Below, one piece after another: positions 1 to 5,904 of a stretch of 19,876 nt of DNA; within the stretch, counting starts at the first letter, position 1, and each line of letters begins with the position of its first letter. The stretch is from an uncultured bacterium. GTDB lineage: Bacteria; Actinomycetota; Coriobacteriia; Coriobacteriales; Coriobacteriaceae. The DNA is taken from assembly GCA_905215385.1 (NCBI GenBank), contig CAJMPY010000033.1, positions 1 through 19,876 of the forward strand, read 5' to 3'. Below the pieces are notes generated by a model. The model was not told where the DNA came from, ran no database searches, and saw only the letters and a list, made by a program, of their open reading frames with translations. The position numbers were made by a program, and so were the translations under genes.

Positions 1-353
1 GCGAGCGAGACGATCTTCATGTACTTCTTGTCACGAAGCTCGCGAGCGACGGGCCCGAAGATACGGGTGCCGACAGGCGAACCATCGTTGTTGACGACAA
101 CGCAAGCGTTCTCGTCAAAGCGAATGTAGGAGCCATCCTTGCGGCGGATCTCCTTAACGGTGCGAACGACGACGCAACGGACAACGTCCTTCTTCTTGAC
201 GTTAGCGCCAGGGGTAGCCTCCTGGACAGCACCGATGAACATATCGCCGATGCCTGCATAACGACGCTTGGAACCGCCAAGCACCTTGATGCAGCGAATC
301 TTGCGAGCGCCGGAGTTGTCGGCGACGTTCAGCATGGTTTGCATCTGAATCAT
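1..353 (-). CDS. rplN: 50S ribosomal protein L14 (uL14), 3' end outside the window
   Basis: L14 is a large-subunit protein that contacts 16S rRNA across the subunit interface. I translated this directly from the minus strand: it begins MIQMQTMLNVADNSGA and continues through KVLGGSKRRYAGIGD, FDENACVVVN and GTRIFGPVARELR, ending at the window edge with KIVSLA. About 117 codons are present and the family is about 122 long, so only about five C-terminal residues are missing. The start ATG at 353 is preceded by a GGAGGAAC ribosome-binding site. A 118-bp gap separates it from rpsQ, far more than most spacings in this cluster, and holds a possible structured leader. In many bacteria rplN begins the spc operon, which fits a regulatory boundary here. 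Confidence 0.97.
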   Translation of the reverse strand, partial: MIQMQTMLNVADNSGARKIRCIKVLGGSKRRYAGIGDMFIGAVQEATPGANVKKKDVVRCVVVRTVKEIRRKDGSYIRFDENACVVVNNDGSPVGTRIFGPVARELRDKKYMKIVSL

Positions 354-365
354 GGTAGATGTTCC

Positions 366-445
366 TCCGAACTAAGAACCGAAGAGAGGTGCGCAGCCTT
401 TACGCGGCCCGTGGTATGCAAGCCAGGCATACGCACATCTTCGGA
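366..445 (-). promoter_or_regulatory. possible structured RNA leader upstream of rplN
   Basis: The rpsQ-rplN gap holds nested inverted repeats (plus-strand positions). CCGAAGA at 379-385 pairs with TCTTCGG at 438-444. Inside it, GTGC at 389-392 pairs with GCAC at 433-436, and GTATGC at 414-419 pairs with GCATAC at 427-432 (7-nt loop). The outer strand at 440-445 can instead pair with 366-371, which overlaps the GGAGG ribosome-binding site of rplN. The RNA could therefore switch between a closed outer stem with the site free and a form with the site masked. This is seen only as base complementarity; leader function is inferred. Confidence 0.4.
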
Positions 446-471
446 AACGTACAAGTCGTAAGAGCGACTGC

Positions 472-732
472 TTATTTAGCGCGCTCGACGACCTCGATGA
501 GGCGCCAACGCTTCATCTTGGACATAGGACGGGTCTCCATAACGCGGACGGTGTCGCCCACGCCAGCCGTGCACTCCTCGTCGTGAGCATGCAGCTTCTT
601 GGAGCTGGTCATCATCTTGCCGTACTTGGGGTGACGCTTGCGCTCGGTGACGGTGACAACGATGGTCTTGGCACCGGAGACGGAGGTAACGACACCCGTA
701 CGGACCTTACGCGAGTTACGCGAATCAGTCAT
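472..732 (-). CDS. rpsQ: 30S ribosomal protein S17 (uS17)
   Basis: S17 is a primary 16S rRNA-binding protein of the 30S body. The 86-residue product has the usual bacterial length and OB-fold pattern: RKVRTGVVTSVSGAKTIVVTV, then ERKRHPKYGKMMTSSKKLHAHDE, then the GDTVRVMETRPMSKMKRWRLIEVVE tail that marks the family. The ATG start is 16 nt after the rpmC stop with AAGGAGAG just upstream, so it is translated in the same operon. It is the last gene before the 118-bp gap to rplN and probably ends the S10-type unit. Confidence 0.97.
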   Translation of the reverse strand: MTDSRNSRKVRTGVVTSVSGAKTIVVTVTERKRHPKYGKMMTSSKKLHAHDEECTAGVGDTVRVMETRPMSKMKRWRLIEVVERAK

Positions 733-748
733 GTTCTCTCCTTAGGTC

Positions 749-964
749 CTACTCGGCGACAGCGGACTTCTCCGCTGCGATCTCGCGGGCGCGCTGCTCC
801 GTGAGGACGCGAGCGATGTCCTTCTTCACGGTGTTGACGCGAGCGGTGTTGTCCAGCTGGCTGGTGGCCATCTGGAAACGAAGGTTAAAGAGCTCGGCGC
901 GCATTTCCTTCAGCTTCTCAACGAGCTGAGCGTCCGAGAGCTCACGAATCTCTGCGGGCTTCAT
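749..964 (-). CDS. rpmC: 50S ribosomal protein L29 (uL29)
   Basis: L29 is a small helical protein near the peptide exit tunnel, close to L23. The 71-residue product begins MKPAEIRELSDAQLVEKLKEMR, continues ELFNLRFQMATSQLDNTARV, and has the VKKDIARVLTEQRARE second helix, all typical of L29. Its ATG shares one base with the rplP stop (TAATG), so translational coupling is likely. The C-terminus carries a short Glu/Ala-rich tail (about 10 residues) beyond the minimal L29 fold. Confidence 0.96.
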   Translation of the reverse strand: MKPAEIRELSDAQLVEKLKEMRAELFNLRFQMATSQLDNTARVNTVKKDIARVLTEQRAREIAAEKSAVAE

Positions 965-1467
965 TAGTTCTCCTCCTTGGCGGCGGCGGCGTCCTCAGCA
1001 GCCCACTTGGCCTCGAGAGCGGCCTCCTCAGCCATTTCCTTCTCGATGCGCTGCTCAGCGTTCTTGGCAACCACAATCTTAGTCTTGATGGGGAGCTTGT
1101 GCTGAGCAAGACGCAGAGCCTCGCGAGCGACCTCCTCGGGAACACCCTTGACCTCGAACATGATGCGGCCGGGCTTGACGACGGCCACCCACTCCTCGGG
1201 GTTACCCTTACCAGAACCCATGCGAGTCTCGGCAGGCTTCTTGGTGATGGGCTTATCGGGGAAGATCGTGATGTAGACACGACCGCCACGCTTCATGTAG
1301 CGGGTCATGGCAATACGAGCGGCCTCGATCTGACGGTTGGTGATCCAATGGGCCTCGAGAGCCTGGATACCAAACTCGCCGAAATGCAGCTCGGTATTAC
1401 CCTTGGCCTGGCCCTTCATGGAGCCACGCTGCACCTTGCGGTGAAGAATACGCTTAGGGGCAAGCAC
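964..1467 (-). CDS. rplP: 50S ribosomal protein L16 (uL16) with an acidic C-terminal extension
   Basis: L16 binds 23S rRNA near the A site. The core is canonical: MLAPKRILHRKVQRGSMKG, ITNRQIEAARIAMTRYMKRGG, FPDKPITKKPAETRMGSGKG, WVAVVKPGR and EVAREALRLAQHKLPIKTK. At 167 residues it is about 28 longer than typical bacterial L16 (about 138). The extra part, after roughly residue 138, is a Glu/Ala/Lys-rich helical tail ending AAAAKEEN. The start is GTG at 1467, overlapping the rpsC stop by one base (TAGTG), with a GGAGGGG site inside the end of rpsC. Coupled translation with rpsC is likely. Confidence 0.96.
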   Translation of the reverse strand: MLAPKRILHRKVQRGSMKGQAKGNTELHFGEFGIQALEAHWITNRQIEAARIAMTRYMKRGGRVYITIFPDKPITKKPAETRMGSGKGNPEEWVAVVKPGRIMFEVKGVPEEVAREALRLAQHKLPIKTKIVVAKNAEQRIEKEMAEEAALEAKWAAEDAAAAKEEN

Positions 1468-2177
1468 TACTGACCCCTCCTCTCGGAGTTACGACGACGA
1501 GGACGGGAAGAGCCCTCGAGTGCAGGGTTGGGAACGGGCTGGCCCGGGAGCTTCTCGCCCAGGTAGATCCAGACCTTCACGCCGCAAGCGCCCATGGTGG
1601 TGCTGGCGACAGCCGTGCCGTAGTCGATCTTGGCACGGAGGGTGTGCAGAGGCACGCGACCCTCACGGTACCACTCACGACGGCCCATCTCGGCACCGCC
1701 GAGACGACCGGAGCACTGGATACGGATGCCCTTGGCGCCGGCCTTGCGGGCGGACTGGACAGCCTTGCGCATAGCGCGACGGAAGGCAACGCGGCCCTCG
1801 AGCTGCTCGGCGATGGACTGAGCAACGAGGTTGGCGTCGAGCTCGGGGCGCTTGATCTCGACAACGTCGACGGAGAGCTGGCCCTTGGAGACGCCAGCGA
1901 CCTTCTCGAGCTCAGTGCGAAGGGTATCGATCTCGGCACCCTTCTTACCGATGACAACGCCGGGGCGAGCGGTGAGGATGATGACCTTCACCTTGTCGCC
2001 AGCGCGCTCGATCTCGACGCGGGAGACAGCTGCGCGGGAAAGACGCTTCTCGAGGTACTTGCGGATCTCGAGATCGTTACCGAGGGTCTTAGCGTAATCC
2101 TTCTCTGCGAACCAGCGGGAGCGCCAGTTCTCGGTAATGCCAAGACGGAAGCCGGTGGGGTAGACTTTCTGACCCAT
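1467..2177 (-). CDS. rpsC: 30S ribosomal protein S3 (uS3)
   Basis: S3 forms part of the mRNA entry channel of the 30S head. The 236-residue product starts MGQKVYPTGFRLGITENWRS. It has the type-II KH domain with VVIGKKGAEIDTLR (around residues 75-90), the ELDANLVAQSIAEQLEGRVAFRRAMRK segment and the S3 C-terminal domain (GIRIQCSGRLGGAEMGRREWYREGRVPLHTLRA, GVKVWIYLGE). An Arg-rich tail follows (residues about 215-236). The ATG at 2177 is preceded by AAAGGAGG, which overlaps the end of rplV. The stop overlaps the GTG of rplP. Confidence 0.97.
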   Translation of the reverse strand: MGQKVYPTGFRLGITENWRSRWFAEKDYAKTLGNDLEIRKYLEKRLSRAAVSRVEIERAGDKVKVIILTARPGVVIGKKGAEIDTLRTELEKVAGVSKGQLSVDVVEIKRPELDANLVAQSIAEQLEGRVAFRRAMRKAVQSARKAGAKGIRIQCSGRLGGAEMGRREWYREGRVPLHTLRAKIDYGTAVASTTMGACGVKVWIYLGEKLPGQPVPNPALEGSSRPRRRNSERRGQ

Positions 2178-2183
2178 ACAGCT

Positions 2184-2555
2184 TTACGCCTCCTTTCGAG
2201 GAGCAACGACGACGGTGATGTGGGAAGTACGCTTCAGAATGCGAGAAGCGGAACCCTTGGCGCGGGGACGGATGCGCTTAAGCGTCGGACCCTCGTCAAC
2301 ATAGGCAGCGGCGACAACCAGGTTGTCGGCACGCAGACCGTTGTTGTTCTCGGCGTTCGCAACGGCGGAACGGAGAACCTTCTCGACATCCACGGCGACG
2401 GCGCGGTCGCAGAAGTGGAGGATGTCGAAGGCCTGAGCGACAGGCTTGCGGCGGATCAGATCGACCACCAGGCGGGCCTTGCTGGGGGAAACACGCACGT
2501 ACTTAGCGACGGCGCGAACCTCGGTGGCCTCAGTTTCAATAGACTTAGTTGCCAT
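2184..2555 (-). CDS. rplV: 50S ribosomal protein L22 (uL22)
   Basis: L22 lines the peptide exit tunnel with an extended beta-hairpin. The 123-residue product has the family hallmarks RAVAKYVRVSPSKARLVVDLIR, an NAENNNGL segment, and LKRIRPRAKGSASRILKRTSHITVVV, which forms the tunnel hairpin. The N-terminus (MATKSIETEATEV) is a little longer than in many homologues. The ATG at 2555 follows a GGGGG ribosome-binding site at the end of rpsS; only 14 nt separate the two genes. Confidence 0.97.
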   Translation of the reverse strand: MATKSIETEATEVRAVAKYVRVSPSKARLVVDLIRRKPVAQAFDILHFCDRAVAVDVEKVLRSAVANAENNNGLRADNLVVAAAYVDEGPTLKRIRPRAKGSASRILKRTSHITVVVAPRKEA

Positions 2556-2569
2556 TTACGGTTAACCCC

Positions 2570-2830
2570 CTATTTGGCCTTGTGGCCACGGAACGTACGA
2601 GTCGGCGCGAACTCGCCGAGCTTGTGACCAACCATGGACTCGGTAACATACACGGGCACATGCTTGCGGCCGTCGTGGACGGCGATGGTGTGACCAACCA
2701 TCTCGGGGAAGATGGTGGACGCGCGGGACCAGGTCTTCACGACGTCCTTCTTGCCAGCCTCGTTCATCGCGGTGATACGCGAGAGAAGGCGAGTCTCCAC
2801 GAACGGGCCCTTTTTGAGACTTCTGCTCAT
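2570..2830 (-). CDS. rpsS: 30S ribosomal protein S19 (uS19)
   Basis: S19 sits in the 30S head and pairs with S13. The 86-residue product MSRSLKKGPFVETRLLSRI, then STIFPEMVGHTIAVHDGRKHVPVYVTESMVGHKLGEFAPTRTFRGHK, matches the whole family without gaps. The ATG at 2830 has AGGAGA seven bases upstream. It lies 32 nt downstream of rplB in the usual S10-cluster order. Confidence 0.97.
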   Translation of the reverse strand: MSRSLKKGPFVETRLLSRITAMNEAGKKDVVKTWSRASTIFPEMVGHTIAVHDGRKHVPVYVTESMVGHKLGEFAPTRTFRGHKAK

Positions 2831-2862
2831 AAGTGCTTTCTCCTAAAACTCGGTATCCGAAA

Positions 2863-3693
2863 TTACTTCTTACGGCGACGAATGATGTGCTGGTTCGAGA
2901 CCTTCTTCTTCTTGCGCGTACGAAGGCCCTTCGTCGGCTTACCCCAGGGGGTAACAGAGGGACGACCAGAGGTGTGGTTCTTGCCCTCGCCACCGCCGTG
3001 CGGGTGGTCGACAGGGTTCATGACGGTACCGCGGACGGTCGGGCGCACGTTCATGTGACGCTTACGGCCGGCCTTGCCGATGACGATGTTGGCGTGATCG
3101 GCGTTGCCGACCTCACCGACGGTGGCGCGGCAGGTAACGAGGATGCGGCGCATCTCGGAGGAAGGCATACGGACGATAGCGTACTTGCCCTCCTTACCCA
3201 TCAGCTGGCAGGAGTTACCGGCGGAACGGGCGATAGCAGCGCCCTTGCCCGGCTGGAACTCGACGGCGTGGATGAGCGTACCGACGGGGATGTCGGCGAG
3301 GGGCAGAGCGTTGCCCGGCTTGATGTCGGCGTCAGAACCGGACATGATGGTCTGACCGACCTCGAGGCCCTTGGGGGCCAGGATGTAGCGCTTCTCACCG
3401 TCAGCGTAGTGCAGCAGAGCGATGCGAGCGGAACGGTTCGGATCGTACTCGATCGTGGCAACCTTGGCGGGCACGCCGTCCTTGTTGCGCTTGAAGTCGA
3501 TCACGCGGTAACGACGCTTCACGCCGCCGCCCTGGTGGCGGGTGGTGATACGGCCGTTGTTGTTACGACCGGCCTTCTTGGGCAGGGGCTCGAGAAGAGA
3601 CTTCTCGGGCTTGGTGCAGGTGATCTCGGAGAAGTCGGAGATCGTCTGCCAACGCCTACCAGCGGAGGTCGGCTTAAGGTGCTTTACAGCCAT
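2863..3693 (-). CDS. rplB: 50S ribosomal protein L2 (uL2)
   Basis: L2 supports peptidyl-transferase centre assembly and subunit joining. The product of 276 residues begins MAVKHLKPTSAGRRWQTISDF and contains GRNNNGRITTRHQGGG, the RNA-binding core, and near the C-terminus NPVDHPHGGGEG with its conserved histidine, then TPWGKPTKGLRTRKKKK. The frame stays open 25 codons further upstream (to 3768), but the ATG at 3693 matches the family N-terminus and has an AAAGGGA site seven bases upstream. That ribosome-binding site is one strand of a possible pseudoknot. The 179-bp gap to rplW, with a hairpin and promoter-like element, suggests rplB starts its own transcript. Confidence 0.97.
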   Translation of the reverse strand: MAVKHLKPTSAGRRWQTISDFSEITCTKPEKSLLEPLPKKAGRNNNGRITTRHQGGGVKRRYRVIDFKRNKDGVPAKVATIEYDPNRSARIALLHYADGEKRYILAPKGLEVGQTIMSGSDADIKPGNALPLADIPVGTLIHAVEFQPGKGAAIARSAGNSCQLMGKEGKYAIVRMPSSEMRRILVTCRATVGEVGNADHANIVIGKAGRKRHMNVRPTVRGTVMNPVDHPHGGGEGKNHTSGRPSVTPWGKPTKGLRTRKKKKVSNQHIIRRRKK

Positions 3694-3696
3694 TAC

Positions 3697-3764
3697 AATC
3701 CCTTTCAATAGGAATCCGTTAGCCATCGCAGACAGGGATTCGAGGTTCTGCCTCGGGTGCGATG
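3697..3764 (-). promoter_or_regulatory. possible H-type pseudoknot leader of rplB
   Basis: On the minus-strand RNA: strand S1a CATCGCA (3764-3758), a hairpin CGAGG-cagaa-CCTCG (3755-3741), S2a AATCCCT (3740-3734), S1b TGCGATG (3730-3724) and S2b AGGGATT (3703-3697). S1a and S1b form 7 bp, S2a and S2b form 7 bp, and the order S1a-S2a-S1b-S2b is a pseudoknot. S2b is the ribosome-binding site, three bases before the ATG. Folding would block initiation of L2, so autoregulation by a ribosomal protein is a reasonable hypothesis. A competing pairing of S2a with GGATT at 3717-3713 also exists. Confidence 0.5.
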
Positions 3765-3773
3765 ACACCGGAC

Positions 3774-3798
3774 GTATACACGGTTCCGGGCGTGTCCA
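3774..3798 (-). promoter_or_regulatory. 25-nt promoter-like element upstream of rplB (copy 2)
   Basis: Read on the minus strand it starts TGGACACGCCCGG and ends CCGTGTATAC. It matches the element at 5639-5663 in 22 of 25 positions. The TATACG (3778-3773) could be a -10 box, placing a start about 2-4 nt before the rplB leader stem. No good -35 is seen at 17 nt (AAATGG), so it may instead be a protein-binding site. The element overlaps a small hairpin (GGGCGT with ACGCCC). Confidence 0.4.
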
Positions 3799-3818
3799 TT
3801 TTATACGCCCAAAACCTT

Positions 3819-3854
3819 GAGCTCCCGCCTCCCCTATTTGGGAGGCATGAGCTC
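3819..3854 (-). terminator. strong hairpin after rplW, possible partial terminator
   Basis: GAGCTC plus GCCTCCC (3819-3833, with a CC mismatch) pairs with GGGAGGC plus GAGCTC (3840-3854), leaving a 6-nt loop. It begins 18 nt after the rplW stop on the minus strand. The following sequence is AAGGTTTTGGG, a short T-run, so any termination would be incomplete. It sits before the promoter-like element of rplB, consistent with a break between two transcription units. Confidence 0.45.
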
Positions 3855-3872
3855 ACTCAACAGCAGCGAGTC

Positions 3873-4160
3873 TTAGGCCTGGTTGCCAAAGACCTCGATG
3901 GTGTCGCCCTCGGCCAGCGTGACGATGGCCTTCTTCCAAGAACGGGTCTTGCCGGCGACATAGCGCACGCGCTTGGTCTTGGGCTTGACCGTCAGGGTGT
4001 TCACGCGAACGACCTTGACGCCGAAGATCTCCTCGACAGCGTCCTTGATCTGATACTTGTTAGCATCCTTGGCGACCTCGAACGTGTACTTGTTCAGCTC
4101 CATGCCGGAGAAGGAACGCTCGGACACGATCGGACGGATGATGATCTCGTGGGCGGTCAT
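3873..4160 (-). CDS. rplW: 50S ribosomal protein L23 (uL23)
   Basis: L23 lies at the tunnel exit and docks trigger factor and SRP. The 95-residue product has the family pattern: EIIIRPIVSERSFSGMELNKYTFEVAKDANKYQIKDAVEEIFGVKV, VNTLTVKPKTKRVR and RSWKKAIVTLAEGDTIEVF. The ATG at 4160 directly abuts the rplD stop (4161), so translation is probably coupled. It is followed by a strong hairpin and a 179-bp gap rather than immediately by rplB. Confidence 0.97.
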   Translation of the reverse strand: MTAHEIIIRPIVSERSFSGMELNKYTFEVAKDANKYQIKDAVEEIFGVKVVRVNTLTVKPKTKRVRYVAGKTRSWKKAIVTLAEGDTIEVFGNQA

Positions 4161-4787
4161 TTATGCAAGCACCTCCCCGAAGTGAGCGGCGATGTCGGCG
4201 GGCATCAGCACAGCGTTGTTGTTGACGAGATCGTAGGTGTTGGCCTCGTCAGCGGTGATGATGAACGTCTTGGGAATGTTGCGGAACGACAGGTAGGCGT
4301 TGACGTCCTCATCGCGAACGATGATGGTCAGACGCTTGCCCTCAAGGCCGAGAGCCTTGAGCATGGCGACAGCAGCCTTGGTGGAAGGCTTCTCGAAGCC
4401 GTAGTCGTCGACGAGCACGAGCTCGCCATCGGCCAGCTTGGCGGACAGCGCGGAGCGCATAGCCAGCTTGACCTCCTTGTTGTTCATACGCTTAGCGTAG
4501 GAACGGGGCTTGGGGGCGAAGACAACGCCACCGTGACGCCACTGGGCAGCACGGATGGAACCCTGGCGGGCACGGCCGGTGCCCTTCTGACGCCAAGGCT
4601 TCTTGCCGCCACCGGAAACCTCAGAGCGACCCTTAGCAGACTGGGTGCCCTGACGCCAAGAGGCCATCTGGCACTTGACGATGTGGTGCATAACGTGGAT
4701 GTTCGGCTCGATGCCGTACACCTCAGCGGCGAGCTCGGCCTCGGCGACCTTCTTGCCCTCGCTGTTCTTTACTTCAAACTTTGCCAT
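4161..4787 (-). CDS. rplD: 50S ribosomal protein L4 (uL4)
   Basis: L4 reaches into the exit tunnel and, in E. coli, also represses the S10 operon. The 208-residue product has the tunnel loop AKGRSEVSGGGKKPWRQKGTGRARQGSIRAAQWRHGG (residues about 52-88), followed by PRSYAKRMNNKEVKLAMRSALSAKL and the C-terminal half with GLEGKRLTIIV. The ATG at 4787 is preceded by AAGGAGAA. It is a candidate ligand for the leader upstream of rplC, by analogy only. Confidence 0.97.
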   Translation of the reverse strand: MAKFEVKNSEGKKVAEAELAAEVYGIEPNIHVMHHIVKCQMASWRQGTQSAKGRSEVSGGGKKPWRQKGTGRARQGSIRAAQWRHGGVVFAPKPRSYAKRMNNKEVKLAMRSALSAKLADGELVLVDDYGFEKPSTKAAVAMLKALGLEGKRLTIIVRDEDVNAYLSFRNIPKTFIITADEANTYDLVNNNAVLMPADIAAHFGEVLA

Positions 4788-4833
4788 TTAAGTGTTCTCC
4801 TTGGTATGACGCTGGGCTAAATGGGCTGGGCCC

Positions 4834-5454
4834 TTAGGCCATACGGATGGCGACGAGACCATTCTTGGCACCCGGGACAGCGCCCTTGACCAAGATGAGG
4901 TTCTGCTCGGCATCGATGCGGACAACGGAAAGGTTCTTGACGGTAACGCGCTCGTTACCCATGTGACCGGCCATCTTGACGCCCTTGAGGACGCGCGCAG
5001 GATAGGCGCACTGACCGATAGAACCGGGGTGACGCTGGAAGTGAGAACCATGCGTCATAGGACCGCGGCGCTGACCCCAGCGCTTGATGCGACCCTGGAA
5101 GCCCTTACCCTTGGAGGTACCGATGACGTCGACCTTCTCGACATCAGCGAAATCAGCGACGGTGACGACCTCGCCGACCTTGTGCTCCTCGCCGTTCTCG
5201 ACGCGGACCTCACGAAGGAAGCGGACAGGCTCGACGCCAGCCTTGGCGAAGTGACCAGCCATGGGCTTGTTCACGTTCTTGGCCTTGATGTCGCCGAAAC
5301 CGATCTGGACGGCGTCATAGCCGTCGGTTGCCTGAGTTTTAACCTGCGAGACAGCGCAGGGGCCAGCCTGGATGACCGTGACGGGAACGACGTTATCGTC
5401 CTCGTCCCAAACCTGGGTCATGCCAATCTTGCGGCCGAGAATCATGCTGATCAA
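4834..5454 (-). CDS. rplC: 50S ribosomal protein L3 (uL3)
   Basis: L3 is an early-assembly 23S-binding protein near the peptidyl-transferase centre. The 206-residue product has the motifs ILGRKIGMTQVW, GTSKGKGFQGRIKRWGQRRGPMTHGSHFQRHPGSIG and the LKGVKMAGHMG segment. I prefer the TTG at 5454 (reading MISMILGRK): TTGGGA lies seven bases upstream and homologues usually have a few residues before ILGRK. The alternative ATG at 5445 would be 16 nt from any Shine-Dalgarno. In most bacteria rpsJ lies just upstream; here the upstream 450 bp is a structured non-coding region and rpsJ is about 14 kb away. Confidence 0.96.
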   Translation of the reverse strand: MISMILGRKIGMTQVWDEDDNVVPVTVIQAGPCAVSQVKTQATDGYDAVQIGFGDIKAKNVNKPMAGHFAKAGVEPVRFLREVRVENGEEHKVGEVVTVADFADVEKVDVIGTSKGKGFQGRIKRWGQRRGPMTHGSHFQRHPGSIGQCAYPARVLKGVKMAGHMGNERVTVKNLSVVRIDAEQNLILVKGAVPGAKNGLVAIRMA

Positions 5455-5461
5455 GATATGA

Positions 5462-5526
5462 TCCCAACTCTCGCGTGGTCTTGGGACAATGCGTACACCA
5501 CCGAGCGTACGCCCCTAGAGGACCAC
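5462..5526 (-). promoter_or_regulatory. possible H-type pseudoknot leader of rplC
   Basis: On the minus-strand RNA: S1a GTGGTC (5526-5521), hairpin GCGTAC (5512-5507) with GTACGC (5496-5491), S2a TCCCAA (5486-5481), S1b GACCAC (5480-5475), a 7-nt linker, and S2b TTGGGA (5467-5462). S1 and S2 are 6 bp each and interleave as a pseudoknot; S2a and S1b are adjacent, which would allow coaxial stacking. S2b contains the ribosome-binding site, seven bases before the TTG start. The layout matches the rplB leader. The function, feedback on L3-L4-L23 synthesis, is inferred. Confidence 0.5.
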
Positions 5527-5638
5527 TACTTACACGACGTGCTCCCCAGCCTTGTATTTCGCCCGGACTACCTGACAACCCTATTAAGCAGGCATTTTGT
5601 CCAGCCAGAATACTCCCCTGGTTTCACACAGCTGTTTA

Positions 5639-5663
5639 GTATACACGGCTGCGGGCGTATCCA
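5639..5663 (-). promoter_or_regulatory. 25-nt promoter-like element upstream of rplC (copy 1)
   Basis: On the minus strand it starts TGGATACGCCCGC and ends CCGTGTATAC, followed by T, giving TATACT (5643-5638), a good -10 match. It is 22/25 identical to the element before rplB. The sequence 17 nt upstream (CGATGG) is a poor -35. It lies about 185 nt before the rplC start, so a transcript from here would carry the whole pseudoknot leader. Between 5527 and 5638 I see only a weak alternative promoter, TTGTCA-16-TACAAG. Confidence 0.4.
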
Positions 5664-5715
5664 TCGAGATTCATATTTCACTCACATTGTTTACGCAGGT
5701 AAAGTGCGTGGATGG

Positions 5716-5866
5716 CTCCCGAGCACGGCGGAGGGCCGGAGAAATATATTAAGGTCCCTGCTCTACAGTCCTGCGCAAGACGGAGAGCACATTAAGTGCT
5801 CTCCTTTGCGTGCGGAACTCGCGATGACCTTAATATATTTCTCCGGCCCTCCGCCGTGCTCGGGAG
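5716..5866. repeat. 151-bp element with perfect 41-bp inverted arms
   Basis: The left arm 5716-5756 and right arm 5826-5866 are exact reverse complements over 41 bp, separated by 69 bp. The interior holds a second hairpin: GGAGAGCAC (5782-5790) with GTGCTCTCC (5796-5804) and loop ATTAA, extended by CGCAA (5774-5778) with TTGCG (5806-5810). No target-site duplication is evident at the ends and no protein is encoded. It begins about 38 nt after the phosphatase gene stop. It could be a MITE-like insertion, an insulator or terminator, or an unusual structured RNA; I cannot decide between these. Confidence 0.85.
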
Positions 5867-5904
5867 ACGACACGTTGATGTCTGCTTAACTCTGCTCGCT
5901 CAGG

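Noticed and set aside
1644..4820. Long plus-strand open frames opposite rpsC, rplB and rplW-rplD (292 to 352 codons)
   Set aside because: They lie exactly antisense to highly conserved ribosomal genes, cross gene boundaries, lack ribosome-binding sites and have low-complexity compositions. They arise because the high-G+C codon use of the real genes leaves few stops on the other strand.
5716..5866. CRISPR array or insertion sequence
   Set aside because: There are only two arms in inverted orientation, no repeat-spacer periodicity, no transposase and no evident target duplication.
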